Below are positions 1 to 8,350 of a DNA stretch of 64,000 nucleotides, one piece after another (within the stretch, counting starts at the first letter, position 1; the number at the start of each line of letters is the position of its first letter). Origin of the DNA: JALZOC01 sp038320555. Lineage in GTDB: Bacteria; Acidobacteriota; Vicinamibacteria; Vicinamibacterales; 2-12-FULL-66-21. The notes under the pieces are model-generated. The model worked only from the letters and a program-made list of their open reading frames with translations. It did no database searches and was not told the origin of the DNA. A program made the position numbers and the translations under genes. The stretch lies in the NCBI GenBank assembly GCA_038320555.1, contig JBBQEJ010000006.1, positions 8,347 to 72,346 on the forward strand, written 5' to 3'.

Positions 1-618
1 CGAGAGGCTGGCCACGTAGAACGAGTGAAGCGCCATGCCGTCCACGGCGTGTTCGAGGCGCTTCCGGATCATATAAAGCTTGCGCTCGAAGGCCATGTCG
101 GCGTCCGTTCCGGCGCCTCCGAACGCCTCGGCGCGGCCGATGAAGACCTGGCGAAAGATCGGCTCCGCCGCAATCGCGCTCGGGCCGAGATCCGCGTCGT
201 TGGTCGGCACGTCGCGCCAGCCGAGGACACGCTGACCCTCTTCGACGACGATCGCCTCGAATCGCCGTTCGATCCCGGCCCGCACGTCGGCGTCACGGGG
301 AAGGAACACGGAACCGGTCCCGTAGTACCGCTCGGGAGGCAGCGCGAAGCCGAGCCGGGCCGCTTCGCGCCGAAGAAAACGATCCGGCATCTGGATGAGG
401 ATGCCTGCGCCGTCGCCGGTATTCGCCTCGCAGCCGCAGGCGCCGCGGTGGAGCAGATTAATCAGGACCTTGAGCGCCTGCTCCACAATCGCGTGCGAGC
501 GGCGGCCTTTGACGTGCACGACGAACCCGACGCCGCACGCGTCGTGCTCGTTGGCGGGATCATAGAGTCCTTGCGCCGGCGGCAATCCTGGGATCTGCAC
601 ACAGTTGTTATGCGACAC
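1..618 (-). CDS. gltB: Glutamate synthase large subunit, N-terminal part (cut by window start)
   Basis: The enzyme is the large subunit of glutamate synthase, which moves ammonia from glutamine to 2-oxoglutarate. About 206 codons are present and the gene runs off the left edge. The frame reads LYDPANEHDACGVGFV near the start. This is the GltB glutaminase (class II amidotransferase) N-terminus, where the Cys of ACGVG (residue 28 in this model) becomes the N-terminal nucleophile after propeptide cleavage. It is followed by LINLLHRGACGCEANTGDGAG, a typical GltB segment. I placed the start at GTG 618; a second GTG at 600 is also possible and neither has a clear ribosome binding site. An in-frame stop lies just upstream at about 643-645. 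The rest of the gene is not visible. Confidence 0.9.
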   Translation of the reverse strand, partial: MSHNNCVQIPGLPPAQGLYDPANEHDACGVGFVVHVKGRRSHAIVEQALKVLINLLHRGACGCEANTGDGAGILIQMPDRFLRREAARLGFALPPERYYGTGSVFLPRDADVRAGIERRFEAIVVEEGQRVLGWRDVPTNDADLGPSAIAAEPIFRQVFIGRAEAFGGAGTDADMAFERKLYMIRKRLEHAVDGMALHSFYVASLS

Positions 619-714
619 CGCACCGCAGGCGCAAAACGGAATCTACAGATGCCATCCATGCATTCTGCTTCTGTGCTCGTTATGCACGCAGCGCATGGAC
701 AGCATCAGTTTCTT

Positions 715-749
715 GGGGTCAGACCGGGGTCAGACCGGGGTCAGACCCC
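715..749. repeat. Tandem 11-bp repeat GGGGTCAGACC x3
   Basis: Three perfect head-to-tail copies of GGGGTCAGACC, the last extended to the palindrome GGGGTCAGACCCC. They abut the stop codon of the M14 peptidase gene (750-752). The same 13-bp palindrome occurs twice inside that gene at 2589-2601 and 2616-2628. Confidence 0.9.
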
Positions 750-3700
750 CTAGCGCGTGGTTGTCGTCGGGGCCGGTGTGGGCCGCGGTGAGCCAGCCAG
801 ATCGTTCCAATTCAACAGCGTGTTGAACACCATGTTGAACTCGCCGTGGTTCTGCCATCGGTAGATCGGATTGTTCGCAAACAGGACGACGCGCCCTTTG
901 CCGGTGTATCCACCCGGCACGTCCACCGCAAATGGCCGCTGGCGGATTTCGTCGGCACCTTTCATGAGACCACTCAACACCGCGGCGTCGCCGCCGACGT
1001 AGCGCGCGAGAACGCCCGATTGATCGGGAGGCCCGACAGACATCAGCGGGCCGCCAAGATACTTGACCGGCATGATCCGCTCCGTATAGCCGTAGAACAC
1101 GGGATGATCGAGACGGATCACCTCGGCATTGACGATTGGACGGGGTGCGTAGAAGTCCCGCGACGTCGAACCCGAACCGTCCACAGTACGCGCCAGCCCC
1201 AGCTCGGTTGGAAAGCGCACCGCGTCGCCCATTGCGACGAGTGTGCCCCCCGCATCGAGGAACTTCGCGAACGCCTCCACGCCTTCGCCGCCCATGCCGC
1301 CAGTGATGTCGGGTGACTCGCCATACATGCCGAGAAATTTGTACTTGGCGTCCTTCACGTACGGGACCGGACGGGCCGCGGGGGGTTGAAAGACGGCCTG
1401 GCGTGTCGCCGTTTGCGTCGGCATCACGATGACGTCGTACGCGGCGCGCAGGTTGCCCTGCCTGACGCGCTCCTTGTAAATGAGATCGTACGGAATGCCG
1501 AACCGGTCGAACGTGTACCGCACCCAGCCGATTTCCTGAGTATTGTTCCACGAGGAGTACATCGCGATGCGCGGCGGGTCGGCATCGTGCATCGCGACCG
1601 GCGGCGGCGCGGACAACGACGCGGCCGTCAGCCCGAGCTGCTCGATCGCCCGGCGGACGGCTCCGAGATCGGCCGGCGGCACAATGACGAACGACCCGGC
1701 CGGAAAGTCAATACCTTCAGCGCTGAAACTCTTCTCCGCAATCCTCATCGGTACGGTCCGCAGCCTGTAACGGAACGCGATCATGTTGTTCGAGCCGAAA
1801 TGCGCGACCGCAATGCCCGCCGTGCCGCCGCCTGCAACCTTCCCTCGAGTCGTGACCTTCTCTACAGGTGTCGTGGCGACATCAAGGATGGCCCGGTCCT
1901 TGATCTCCTTGACCTCCACAAGCATCGCCAGGCCCATCGTCCAGCCGCTGTCGTCATAAGTCCGCAGCTCAGGATCGGGATAGCTCTGCTTCTCGAGAAG
2001 GTTTTTCGCCAGCCGGCCGTAGGGCTGATCGCGCTTGATCACGTACGAACCGGCCGGAAACGTTCCGTCGCTCGTTTTGATGTCGCCGGCCGCCTGGCCA
2101 ACCTCGATGCGCTGGAGGCGCAGGATGTTCACGAGCTCCGCCGCCTTCGTCATGTCACGCTGAACCGGAATGACGAACCCGAACGGCGGGTCCTTCTTGC
2201 CCGATTCAATCGAGTTCTGCGTCTTCTGGTAGAAGTTTTCGACGACGAGGTTGGGGAACGACGCGGTCAGCTGCAGCGCGCTGAGGACGCCCGTCTCCAT
2301 GTAGTTCGTGTTGTTGCGGCGGGAAAAACCGGCCGCTGCGCCTGGCGGAATCGGGAGCCCGCGGTACCACTCGCGCGGCTGGCCGCCGCCACGACCCGTG
2401 GGAGGACCGGACGCACGGCCGCGGCCGGCAAACACGTCCGGCCCGCCAGCGTCCCCTCCGGCGGCGGCGACTTCGTTCGCTCGTCCCCCTCTGGCGCCGC
2501 CCCCAGTGTCAGGCCCAGGGCGGGAGCCGGCTGGCGCCCCTGTTTGAGGCGGGGGCAAGCTGGGGTCCGACGCCGTGCTCTGGGGAGCGGGGTCAGACCC
2601 CACCGCCGGCGGAACGGGGTCAGACCCCAACCCACGGCCGGGGCCACCGGCGCCACGCCCGCCCGGCCCGGCCTCGCGGCCCGACTGCGTTTCGTACATG
2701 CGCATCATGCCGTTGTGGTTATACGACACAGACCCCAGGTATCCCGGCGACCAGCCGTCCATGAACGCGTGCGTGTACACGCCAGGCATCCCCCACTTCG
2801 TCATCTGCGCGAGCTCGAAGTTCGAGAACCAGGGAAGCTCCGCGAAGAGAATGGGGTCGAGGTTCGGGTTCTGCGGGGCGGCGCCGCTGTAGGTGTACAT
2901 CAGCGCCTGGGCTTCATGGAGGTCGTGCATGATCGGTGGATGCGCCGTGAAGTACCAGTCCACGAGCGCACGCATCGAAACCTGTGAGAGATTGATGTCG
3001 CGGTTGTTGTCGTGGTAGACATACTTCCCCCAATATGGAAGACCGCCGCCACCGCCGCCTGCGACCCCGGCCGTCGCCGGCGGGCCCGTCGCGGCCGGCG
3101 CGGTCTGCGCCGCGGTCTCGAGACCACGATTGAACCAGTCCACGTTGCGATCGCGGCCGTCGGCATCAGCCACGGGCGTCACCGAGACGATGACGTTGTC
3201 ACGGATTTGCTTGATGAGCGGCGACGTCTCAGTGGCGAGCCGGTAGACGAGCTCCATCAGCATTTCCGACGGGCCCGTTTCACCACTGTGGAGGCCCCCC
3301 ATCAGGTGATAGTGCGGCCGGGTCGTGGCAATGAGCTGCTTGATTTGTTCCGGCGAGAGGCCGCGCGGATCCGCGATCTTCGCCAGGTTGTCGCGGTTCC
3401 TCTGAAGGTTCCTCATGTTGTCGTCCGACGACACCCAGACGACCACCAACTCGCGGTCCTCGTCAGATCTGCCGATGGTCTCCATGCGCACACGCGGCGT
3501 CGCGGCCGCAAGCGCGCGGTAGTACTTCAGGATGTCGGCGTAGTAGGTCAACGTTGCAGGCGCGCCGATGTGGTGGCCGAGCACGTCTTTCGGCGACGGA
3601 ATCCCTTTGACCTTCGGCAGATGATCGACGAGCGGACTGCTGTAGTACGGCGCCGTCGTCCACCCGGCGACGAGCCGGGCGAACTCCTCGTCCTGCGGCT

Positions 3701-3821
3701 GCGCCGGGTCGCGGGTCTCGGTGACCATCTGCTGCGCCGGTATCGAAATCGCGGCGGCGAGAATGGCGGCACTCGCAACCAGCCCAGAGCAGCGCCGGCG
3801 GTACGTCTGTTCGACGCTCAT
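750..3821 (-). CDS. Exported M14-family zinc carboxypeptidase, about 1023 aa
   Basis: A secreted metallopeptidase. The protein starts with a signal peptide (hydrophobic residues about 12-30, ending near PAQQ). The M14 domain follows at about residues 85-400, with the zinc motif GGLHSGETG (H178, E181) and a later DNNRD segment typical of acidobacterial M14 proteins. A Pro/Gly/Ser-rich low-complexity stretch at about residues 385-480 is partly encoded by copies of the GGGGTCAGACCCC palindrome (read as GSDP). The C-terminal part, from about residue 720 (YSSWNNTQEIGW onward), resembles the glutamine-amidotransferase-like domain found after M14 domains in this group; I infer this from sequence character. 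The start at ATG 3821 is chosen because AAGGAG lies 7 nt upstream; a longer frame from GTG 3842 lacks one. Substrate unknown. Confidence 0.85.
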   Translation of the reverse strand: MSVEQTYRRRCSGLVASAAILAAAISIPAQQMVTETRDPAQPQDEEFARLVAGWTTAPYYSSPLVDHLPKVKGIPSPKDVLGHHIGAPATLTYYADILKYYRALAAATPRVRMETIGRSDEDRELVVVWVSSDDNMRNLQRNRDNLAKIADPRGLSPEQIKQLIATTRPHYHLMGGLHSGETGPSEMLMELVYRLATETSPLIKQIRDNVIVSVTPVADADGRDRNVDWFNRGLETAAQTAPAATGPPATAGVAGGGGGGLPYWGKYVYHDNNRDINLSQVSMRALVDWYFTAHPPIMHDLHEAQALMYTYSGAAPQNPNLDPILFAELPWFSNFELAQMTKWGMPGVYTHAFMDGWSPGYLGSVSYNHNGMMRMYETQSGREAGPGGRGAGGPGRGLGSDPVPPAVGSDPAPQSTASDPSLPPPQTGAPAGSRPGPDTGGGARGGRANEVAAAGGDAGGPDVFAGRGRASGPPTGRGGGQPREWYRGLPIPPGAAAGFSRRNNTNYMETGVLSALQLTASFPNLVVENFYQKTQNSIESGKKDPPFGFVIPVQRDMTKAAELVNILRLQRIEVGQAAGDIKTSDGTFPAGSYVIKRDQPYGRLAKNLLEKQSYPDPELRTYDDSGWTMGLAMLVEVKEIKDRAILDVATTPVEKVTTRGKVAGGGTAGIAVAHFGSNNMIAFRYRLRTVPMRIAEKSFSAEGIDFPAGSFVIVPPADLGAVRRAIEQLGLTAASLSAPPPVAMHDADPPRIAMYSSWNNTQEIGWVRYTFDRFGIPYDLIYKERVRQGNLRAAYDVIVMPTQTATRQAVFQPPAARPVPYVKDAKYKFLGMYGESPDITGGMGGEGVEAFAKFLDAGGTLVAMGDAVRFPTELGLARTVDGSGSTSRDFYAPRPIVNAEVIRLDHPVFYGYTERIMPVKYLGGPLMSVGPPDQSGVLARYVGGDAAVLSGLMKGADEIRQRPFAVDVPGGYTGKGRVVLFANNPIYRWQNHGEFNMVFNTLLNWNDLAGSPRPTPAPTTTTR
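2589..2628. repeat. Two in-gene copies of the GGGGTCAGACCCC palindrome
   Basis: Perfect 13-bp copies at 2589-2601 and 2616-2628, with a decayed relative near 2562-2574. All lie in the coding sequence of the M14 peptidase and are translated in one frame as GSDP-type words. The same unit occurs as a tandem array directly behind the gene at 715-749. Confidence 0.85.
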
Positions 3822-3853
3822 CCATCTACTCCTTGGAGGCACGGGCTAGAGGT

Positions 3854-3869
3854 CCCCGCGTCAGCGGGG
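3854..3869. other. Short perfect hairpin, 6-bp stem
   Basis: CCCCGC-GTCA-GCGGGG lies between the divergent M14 peptidase and msrA genes, 32 nt upstream of the peptidase start. On the peptidase mRNA it could be a leader stem. There is no T-run, so it is probably not a terminator. Confidence 0.4.
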
Positions 3870-4014
3870 CGTAATCAAGCACGTGGCGTAGCGAGGCGGA
3901 GCCTCCATGGTCTGAGGCGCAGCATCTCTAGTGCGCGCGGGCCGATCACGGTCGTCCGGGGGGCGATTCTAACAGACCCGCCAGCGCGTCCCGGCTGCGG
4001 CGCTGCGCTGCGGC

Positions 4015-4020
4015 TATAAT
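4015..4020 (+). promoter_or_regulatory. Possible -10 box of msrA
   Basis: A perfect TATAAT lies 38 nt before the msrA start in otherwise GC-rich sequence. No good -35 hexamer is found 16-18 nt upstream, so this rests on the -10 alone. Confidence 0.4.
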
Positions 4021-4058
4021 TCGAACGCGGGAATGAACTTGCCGGCGGCGGGGTTTGG

Positions 4059-4733
4059 ATGGCTATGAAGAAACAAGCCGTAACGCTGATGGCCACGTGG
4101 ATCGTCGTCGCCGCCCTGAGCGCGTCAGCCTTTCCCGATCCTGTCAAAGACATCCGGACGACCGTGCCTGCGCCGCCGCAGACGGCGGTCCTCGCTGGCG
4201 GTTGTTTCTGGGGCGTGGAGGCCGTGTTCGAGCAGCTCAACGGCGTCCGGGATGTCGTCTCAGGCTTTGCCGGCGGCAGCCAGCTGACTGCGCACTACTC
4301 GGTCGTCAGCAGCGGAGTGACCGGCCACGCCGAGTCGGTTCAGATCACGTACGACCCGGTGAAAATCAGCTACGGACAATTGCTGAAGGTCTTCTTTGCC
4401 GTCGCGCACGACCCGACTGAATTGAACCGCCAGGGCCCCGACGAAGGAACGCAGTACCGCTCGTCCATCTTTTATGCGAACGATGAACAGAAGGCGGTCG
4501 CCGAGGCATACGTCAGCCAGCTGACGGGGGCGCGCGTCTTCACCAAGCCGATCGTGACGACCGTCGTACCGCTCAAGGGGTTCTATCCGGCCGAGGACTA
4601 TCATCAGAACTTTCTGGCGCGAAACCCTGACTACCCGTACATCGTCGCCAACGATCTCCCCAAGCTTCGCGCGCTCAAGGCGGAGTTTCCCGAGCTGCTG
4701 AAGGCCACGGCGGCGGCCCAGAAAAAGAAGTAG
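4059..4733 (+). CDS. msrA: Exported peptide-methionine (S)-S-oxide reductase
   Basis: Reduces methionine-S-sulfoxide in oxidised proteins. At 224 aa it is a full MsrA domain with the catalytic motif GGCFWG (Cys49), the segment GVTGHAESVQ, the motif FYPAEDYHQNF and a conserved YPYI near the end. Unlike cytosolic MsrA it begins with a hydrophobic leader (residues about 7-24, ending ASAFP), so it probably acts in the periplasm on exported proteins. This fits a neighbourhood rich in secreted enzymes. It is transcribed divergently from the M14 peptidase. The start has no strong ribosome binding site; GGCGGGG lies upstream. Confidence 0.93.
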   Translation: MAMKKQAVTLMATWIVVAALSASAFPDPVKDIRTTVPAPPQTAVLAGGCFWGVEAVFEQLNGVRDVVSGFAGGSQLTAHYSVVSSGVTGHAESVQITYDPVKISYGQLLKVFFAVAHDPTELNRQGPDEGTQYRSSIFYANDEQKAVAEAYVSQLTGARVFTKPIVTTVVPLKGFYPAEDYHQNFLARNPDYPYIVANDLPKLRALKAEFPELLKATAAAQKKK

Positions 4734-4742
4734 GATGCTTCG

Positions 4743-5336
4743 CTAGGCGAACGCGCGCTGTTTGATGGTGAGGAGAAGCGACATCAGGGCTACCGCCAGC
4801 AAGGTGCCCCGCTCGCTGAAGAATACCTCTCGCCACGGATGCAGGGGCGTCACGGCGAGCAGCGCCGCGCGGGGCGGCCACCGCGGCATCCACGCCCTGA
4901 CCTGTCCCGCATAGTCATCATACGCGGTCAGGTACTTGCTTCGGATGAAGGCAGCTTCCCAGCCGGCGATCGCTCGATACTGCACGAAGAATACAATCCA
5001 GGCGATCGGGAGCATCCAGAGGAGTCGCGACCAGACGGCAAAGCCTGTCCACAGTAGCCAGTTGCCGACATACAGAGGATTCCGCACGATCGCGTAAGGT
5101 CCAGCCGTCATGAGTGGACCGTACCGTGTGGTTCGCGTCCGGGAGATAGTTCCGATATGTCGAACCGCCCACAGTCGTAACGACTGGCCGCCAACCACGA
5201 GAAGGGCGCCGGCGGCCATGAGGGCCCTGCCGTCAACTTCTCCTGATCGAATGAGCAACAGCATCAGGGCGAGCGGTACTGGGAGAAACGATCGATAGCG
5301 GAACAGCCACGCCCCGGTTGGGGCTTCTGAAGTCAT
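4743..5336 (-). CDS. Membrane methyltransferase, isoprenylcysteine/phospholipid methyltransferase-like
   Basis: A polytopic membrane protein of about 197 aa with several hydrophobic segments. The motif GPYAIVRNPLYVGN is the signature of the PEMT/ICMT-like methyltransferase superfamily, where it helps bind S-adenosylmethionine. The acceptor substrate cannot be read from sequence. The frame can be extended to TTG 5357, but ATG 5336 (MTSEAPTG) is the better start. It ends 9 nt after msrA ends (convergent) and starts 23 nt from the divergent holin-like gene. Confidence 0.75.
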   Translation of the reverse strand: MTSEAPTGAWLFRYRSFLPVPLALMLLLIRSGEVDGRALMAAGALLVVGGQSLRLWAVRHIGTISRTRTTRYGPLMTAGPYAIVRNPLYVGNWLLWTGFAVWSRLLWMLPIAWIVFFVQYRAIAGWEAAFIRSKYLTAYDDYAGQVRAWMPRWPPRAALLAVTPLHPWREVFFSERGTLLAVALMSLLLTIKQRAFA

Positions 5337-5359
5337 CGGTTCGATAGTACCATCCAAAC

Positions 5360-5713
5360 ATGCGGTTCCTGCTGCGCCTGCTTCTCAACGGTTTGGCGAT
5401 CATGGTCGCCGCCTGGTTCGTGCCCGGCGTACGGCTCGCCGGCATGGTCCCCGCAATCTTCGCGGGCATCCTCCTTGGACTCGTCAACGCGCTGGTTCGA
5501 CCGGTTCTCCTTCTCCTGACGTTTCCATTCACGCTGCTGACGCTCGGCCTGTTCATTTTCGTCGTCAACGCGATCTGTTTTGCGTTGACGGCGGCGCTCG
5601 TGCCCGGTTTCGATCTGAGCGGGTTCTTCGCAGCCTTCTTCGGAGCGCTCGTCGTCACAATGGTCAGCTGGTTGCTGAACGCGCTGCTGGCTGACGATTC
5701 AAATCGCAGGTAA
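5360..5713 (+). CDS. Small four-helix membrane protein, phage-holin family IV (YvlD-like)
   Basis: 117 aa, almost entirely hydrophobic, with about four transmembrane helices. Segments such as ARLAG-like turns, GILLGLVNALVRPVLLLLTFP and a following LTLGLF match the widespread bacterial family annotated as mycobacterial 4TM phage holin, superfamily IV. There is no phage context here. These are generally chromosomal membrane proteins of unknown role, so the holin name should not be taken as function. Confidence 0.75.
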   Translation: MRFLLRLLLNGLAIMVAAWFVPGVRLAGMVPAIFAGILLGLVNALVRPVLLLLTFPFTLLTLGLFIFVVNAICFALTAALVPGFDLSGFFAAFFGALVVTMVSWLLNALLADDSNRR

Positions 5714-5723
5714 GTAACAGTTG

Positions 5724-5786
5724 CCAGTAGCCAGTTGCCAGCTCCCAGCCTCCAGCTCCCGGCCCCCAGCTTCCAGCTGCCAGTCG
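5724..5786. repeat. Heptamer array CCAGNNN x9
   Basis: Nine consecutive 7-bp units beginning CCAG (one CCGG): CCAGTAG, CCAGTTG, CCAGCTC, CCAGCCT, CCAGCTC, CCGGCCC, CCAGCTT, CCAGCTG, CCAGTCG. The period is strict while the last three bases vary. It lies directly behind the holin-like gene. The same unit occurs at 41722-41794. Confidence 0.85.
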
Positions 5787-5797
5787 CAAGACGCTTC

Positions 5798-5815
5798 TTC
5801 CGCCTGAAGGCAGAA
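5798..5815. repeat. Dispersed 18-bp palindromic word, copy 1
   Basis: TTCCGCCTGAAGGCAGAA, part of a longer imperfect hairpin (GCTTCT..AGAAGC). A near copy (16 of 18 bases) is at 48930-48947, ahead of the M64 peptidase. Confidence 0.6.
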
Positions 5816-5831
5816 GCCACAAAGACAGATC

Positions 5832-5901
5832 GAACCGCGAATCGCGAACCGCCAGCCGCGAACCGCCAGCCGCCAACCGCGAGCCGCTAGCCGCTAGCCG
5901 C
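5832..5901. repeat. Heptamer array of GAACCGC/CAGCCGC/TAGCCGC type
   Basis: Units ending CCGC with mostly 7-bp spacing fill the space up to and across the 3' end of the LysE-family gene (stop at 5887-5889). The same family occurs at 34718-34750. Confidence 0.75.
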
Positions 5902-6510
5902 CATTTTGATGGCCAGCGCGAGGAGGGCCACGCCGGTGGTCGCTTCGAGAATCCGCCGCGGCCTTGGCGCCCCGAGCGTCCGCGTCAAGGTGCCGCCCGC
6001 GACCGCCCACGTAACGTGCCATGTGGCGGCGAGCGTCACATGGACGGCGGTGAGCAGCAACGCGCTCGCGACGACGGGGGCACCGCGCGGAATGAACTGC
6101 GGCAGGAGCACGAAGTAGAACGTCGCGATAGCGGGATTCAACGCATTGGTCGCGAAGCCTTCGTAGAGGCTTCTCACCAACCCGCGATCCGTCGCGATGC
6201 CGGGGCGCTCGGCGTCTGGCCTTGTTGCGGAGCACGCGCGCCGTATCGACTTGAGGCCGAGCCAACACATGTACGCGACCCCGCAGGCACGAAGCGCGAC
6301 CCATGCGGAAGGCCACCGCTGAAGCGCCAGCGCGAACCCGAAGGCCGAGAGCAGGCCGTAACAGATCGAGCCGCTGTTGGCGCCGATGGCCGTTGCCAGT
6401 CCCGCGCGCGTACCGCCGGCGAGACTGTTCCGCAACACGACCGCGGTCGACGCCCCGGGCGTCAGCACCAGCGGTAACGTGACGGCAATAAAGCCCCCGA
6501 GCGGAATCAC
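5887..6510 (-). CDS. LysE/RhtB-family amino-acid exporter
   Basis: A 207-aa inner-membrane transporter with about six hydrophobic helices. The N-terminal part PLVLTPGASTAVVLRNSL carries the LysE/RhtB-type TPG motif, followed by GxxxGxxxG-like spacing in the next helix, as in homoserine/threonine/lysine efflux proteins. The start is GTG 6510, preceded by AGGA with 8-9 nt spacing. This gives the normal family length of about 205 aa; the longer frame to 6744 runs into the upstream gene. The 3' end is built from a GC-rich heptamer repeat. The exported substrate is not predictable. Confidence 0.85.
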   Translation of the reverse strand: MIPLGGFIAVTLPLVLTPGASTAVVLRNSLAGGTRAGLATAIGANSGSICYGLLSAFGFALALQRWPSAWVALRACGVAYMCWLGLKSIRRACSATRPDAERPGIATDRGLVRSLYEGFATNALNPAIATFYFVLLPQFIPRGAPVVASALLLTAVHVTLAATWHVTWAVAGGTLTRTLGAPRPRRILEATTGVALLALAIKMAASG

Positions 6511-6568
6511 GAGGCCGATCCTATCGGCTGGAGGCTGGTGCTCGAGTGCCGTGCGACGAATGGCTCTG

Positions 6569-8350
6569 TCAGAATTTTCGTTCTGCGCCGACGAGTCCGG
6601 GGCGCATCGGCGGGGCGTCGGGCATTCGGTCAAACCCCACGAGTTTCCACCCATCGGGGCCTCGGCGAAAATAGGCGCGTACTGGCGCGACCCATGACGC
6701 GTGCGCTCCGCCGGTCGCGCTGATGTCGGCGCGGACGAACACACCGCGTCCGCCGGCTCGCGACGTGTCGGACCTGAGACGCACGAGGAGCTCGGCTGGC
6801 GCCATCATTCGCGTCCCTGTCGCGCTCGATTCGCCGGCAGGCGACGATTCCCCCGTGAGATTGTCAAAGCGGAACCACGCGACGTGATATCCGGACGGCT
6901 CCGGTGCGAAGGTGAACTCGACCGCGGGATTCTGGAACGTCAACGTGCCATCTTCCGCCAGCGCGGGATCGACGATGGGATTGATGGAGGTGAGCCAGGC
7001 GCGGCCAATCTTGTCGCGCCGCTCGATGAGCGCGTCAGCCAGGAACTGCTCCGCGCGCGGGTCGTTGTAACGCCCCGCCTTCACCGCCGCACGAATCACA
7101 TCGTCGGAAAGCGCCATCAGCTTGAGGGCGGCCCAGAAGGTGTCGTCGGGCCGCGAACGGATGTACGCGGGGTTCGGCACACGCGGGCGCCACTGCTCCG
7201 GCACGAATCGTTTCGACTCGAAGCGGCCGATGCCCCGCAGCTTGGGATAGCGAATCGTCATCCACGGCCGGATATAAAACCCGAAGGCCGGCAGCGCCTT
7301 TCCCGTCGGACCGAACTCCGCCAGGTACTCGTACCCATCGCGACGTTCGCGTAGACCGATGCCGGCGCTTCCGAGCGCGGCATTGAAGTCGATGAGATAA
7401 TGTCGCACGTGCGCGCGGCTGTTTTCCGTCACGAGCACGTCCAACGAATTGATGGCTTTCGCGTCCGTGTGATTCAGCCACGCGCTGAACACCCGAAGCC
7501 CGCGCAGTTCGCGACGGTTCTCGTGCGGGACGATGTCGTTCGGGTCGTCGGGGCGAGTCCCCTCGTACATGAATCCCTCGAGCGGCTTGCCTGGCAGCGC
7601 CTCGCTCAGGCTCACCCGGTAGGTACCGTCGGGATTACGGTCCGCGCGGCTCAGCTGCTCGTCGATGTCGGCCTGCCGCATGTGGCGGCGCCCGCCGCCC
7701 GGCACGCGCACCGTCGCATCCTTCGCGATCACAAGGTTTTCGCGGCGCAGGGTGCCGACGTTCACCTGGGGCACGTGGTACCCGAGCGCGTAGAACAAGC
7801 GCGTGACGACCGCTTCAGTGGCCGTTCCGAGCTCGGGGAAACCGGGAGGATCGAACTTGATGAAGAAACGGTGGCCACCTTCGTCAGTGATCGTAAAGCC
7901 GGGCGACACGCCGTTGGCCTTCCGGCTGACCATCCATTTTCCGGGCGGCGGGGGCGCTTCCTCGGTCGGACCGCGCAACACTTCGGCGATTGTCAGGGGA
8001 CGGCTGCCCGCACGGTTGGTGAACCAGCTCGAGTCAGGCACTTCGTCGATTGTATTGATGCTCTCCGCGCGGCCGACTTCCGGAAGGCCCGGGCGTCCGA
8101 ACAGGTTGATTACGGCGTCGTACACGAGCGAGATCTCACGGGGTGCCGCCTTCGACGCATCCTGCGTATCGGCGACCCGCATGATCGGATCGTCGTCATA
8201 AAACTTCGGCGCGGTCCGCGCTTCCGAGCGCGCGCTCGCGCCCGCGGCGGCAGCCGGCGCCTGGTACGAGCCGGCGGCGAGTGGCCACACGATGGCTGCG
8301 GCACCGACGGCGATCCAGCGTGATGACGGCAATGCGCGCATGATACTCAT
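6569..8350 (-). CDS. Exported protein with kinase-like motifs, unknown function (kinase-like A)
   Basis: 593 aa with an N-terminal signal-like segment (residues about 8-32). I do not recognise the family. The middle carries a kinase-like order of motifs: a strand with Lys (RFFIKF, K165), a helix with Glu (TATEAVVTRLFYALG, E179), a catalytic-loop-like HTDAKAIN (H294, D296, K298, N301), and a strand ending in Asp (YLIDFNAALG, D321). A second protein in this window (16614-18383) has the same series. The C-terminal third (from about residue 450) looks like a separate beta-rich region. The start ATG 8350 overlaps the stop of the upstream barrel gene (ATGA), so the two are translationally coupled. 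Kinase activity is an inference from motif order only. Confidence 0.7.
   Translation of the reverse strand: MSIMRALPSSRWIAVGAAAIVWPLAAGSYQAPAAAAGASARSEARTAPKFYDDDPIMRVADTQDASKAAPREISLVYDAVINLFGRPGLPEVGRAESINTIDEVPDSSWFTNRAGSRPLTIAEVLRGPTEEAPPPPGKWMVSRKANGVSPGFTITDEGGHRFFIKFDPPGFPELGTATEAVVTRLFYALGYHVPQVNVGTLRRENLVIAKDATVRVPGGGRRHMRQADIDEQLSRADRNPDGTYRVSLSEALPGKPLEGFMYEGTRPDDPNDIVPHENRRELRGLRVFSAWLNHTDAKAINSLDVLVTENSRAHVRHYLIDFNAALGSAGIGLRERRDGYEYLAEFGPTGKALPAFGFYIRPWMTIRYPKLRGIGRFESKRFVPEQWRPRVPNPAYIRSRPDDTFWAALKLMALSDDVIRAAVKAGRYNDPRAEQFLADALIERRDKIGRAWLTSINPIVDPALAEDGTLTFQNPAVEFTFAPEPSGYHVAWFRFDNLTGESSPAGESSATGTRMMAPAELLVRLRSDTSRAGGRGVFVRADISATGGAHASWVAPVRAYFRRGPDGWKLVGFDRMPDAPPMRPGLVGAERKF

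Noticed and set aside
1386..2987. 533-codon open frame on the plus strand opposite the M14 peptidase
   Set aside because: Arg/Gly/His-rich composition, no motif, and it lies wholly antisense to a clear peptidase gene. High GC leaves long open frames on the other strand.
5360..5713. Phage remnant suggested by a holin-type name
   Set aside because: No other phage gene nearby; the family is mostly chromosomal membrane proteins.
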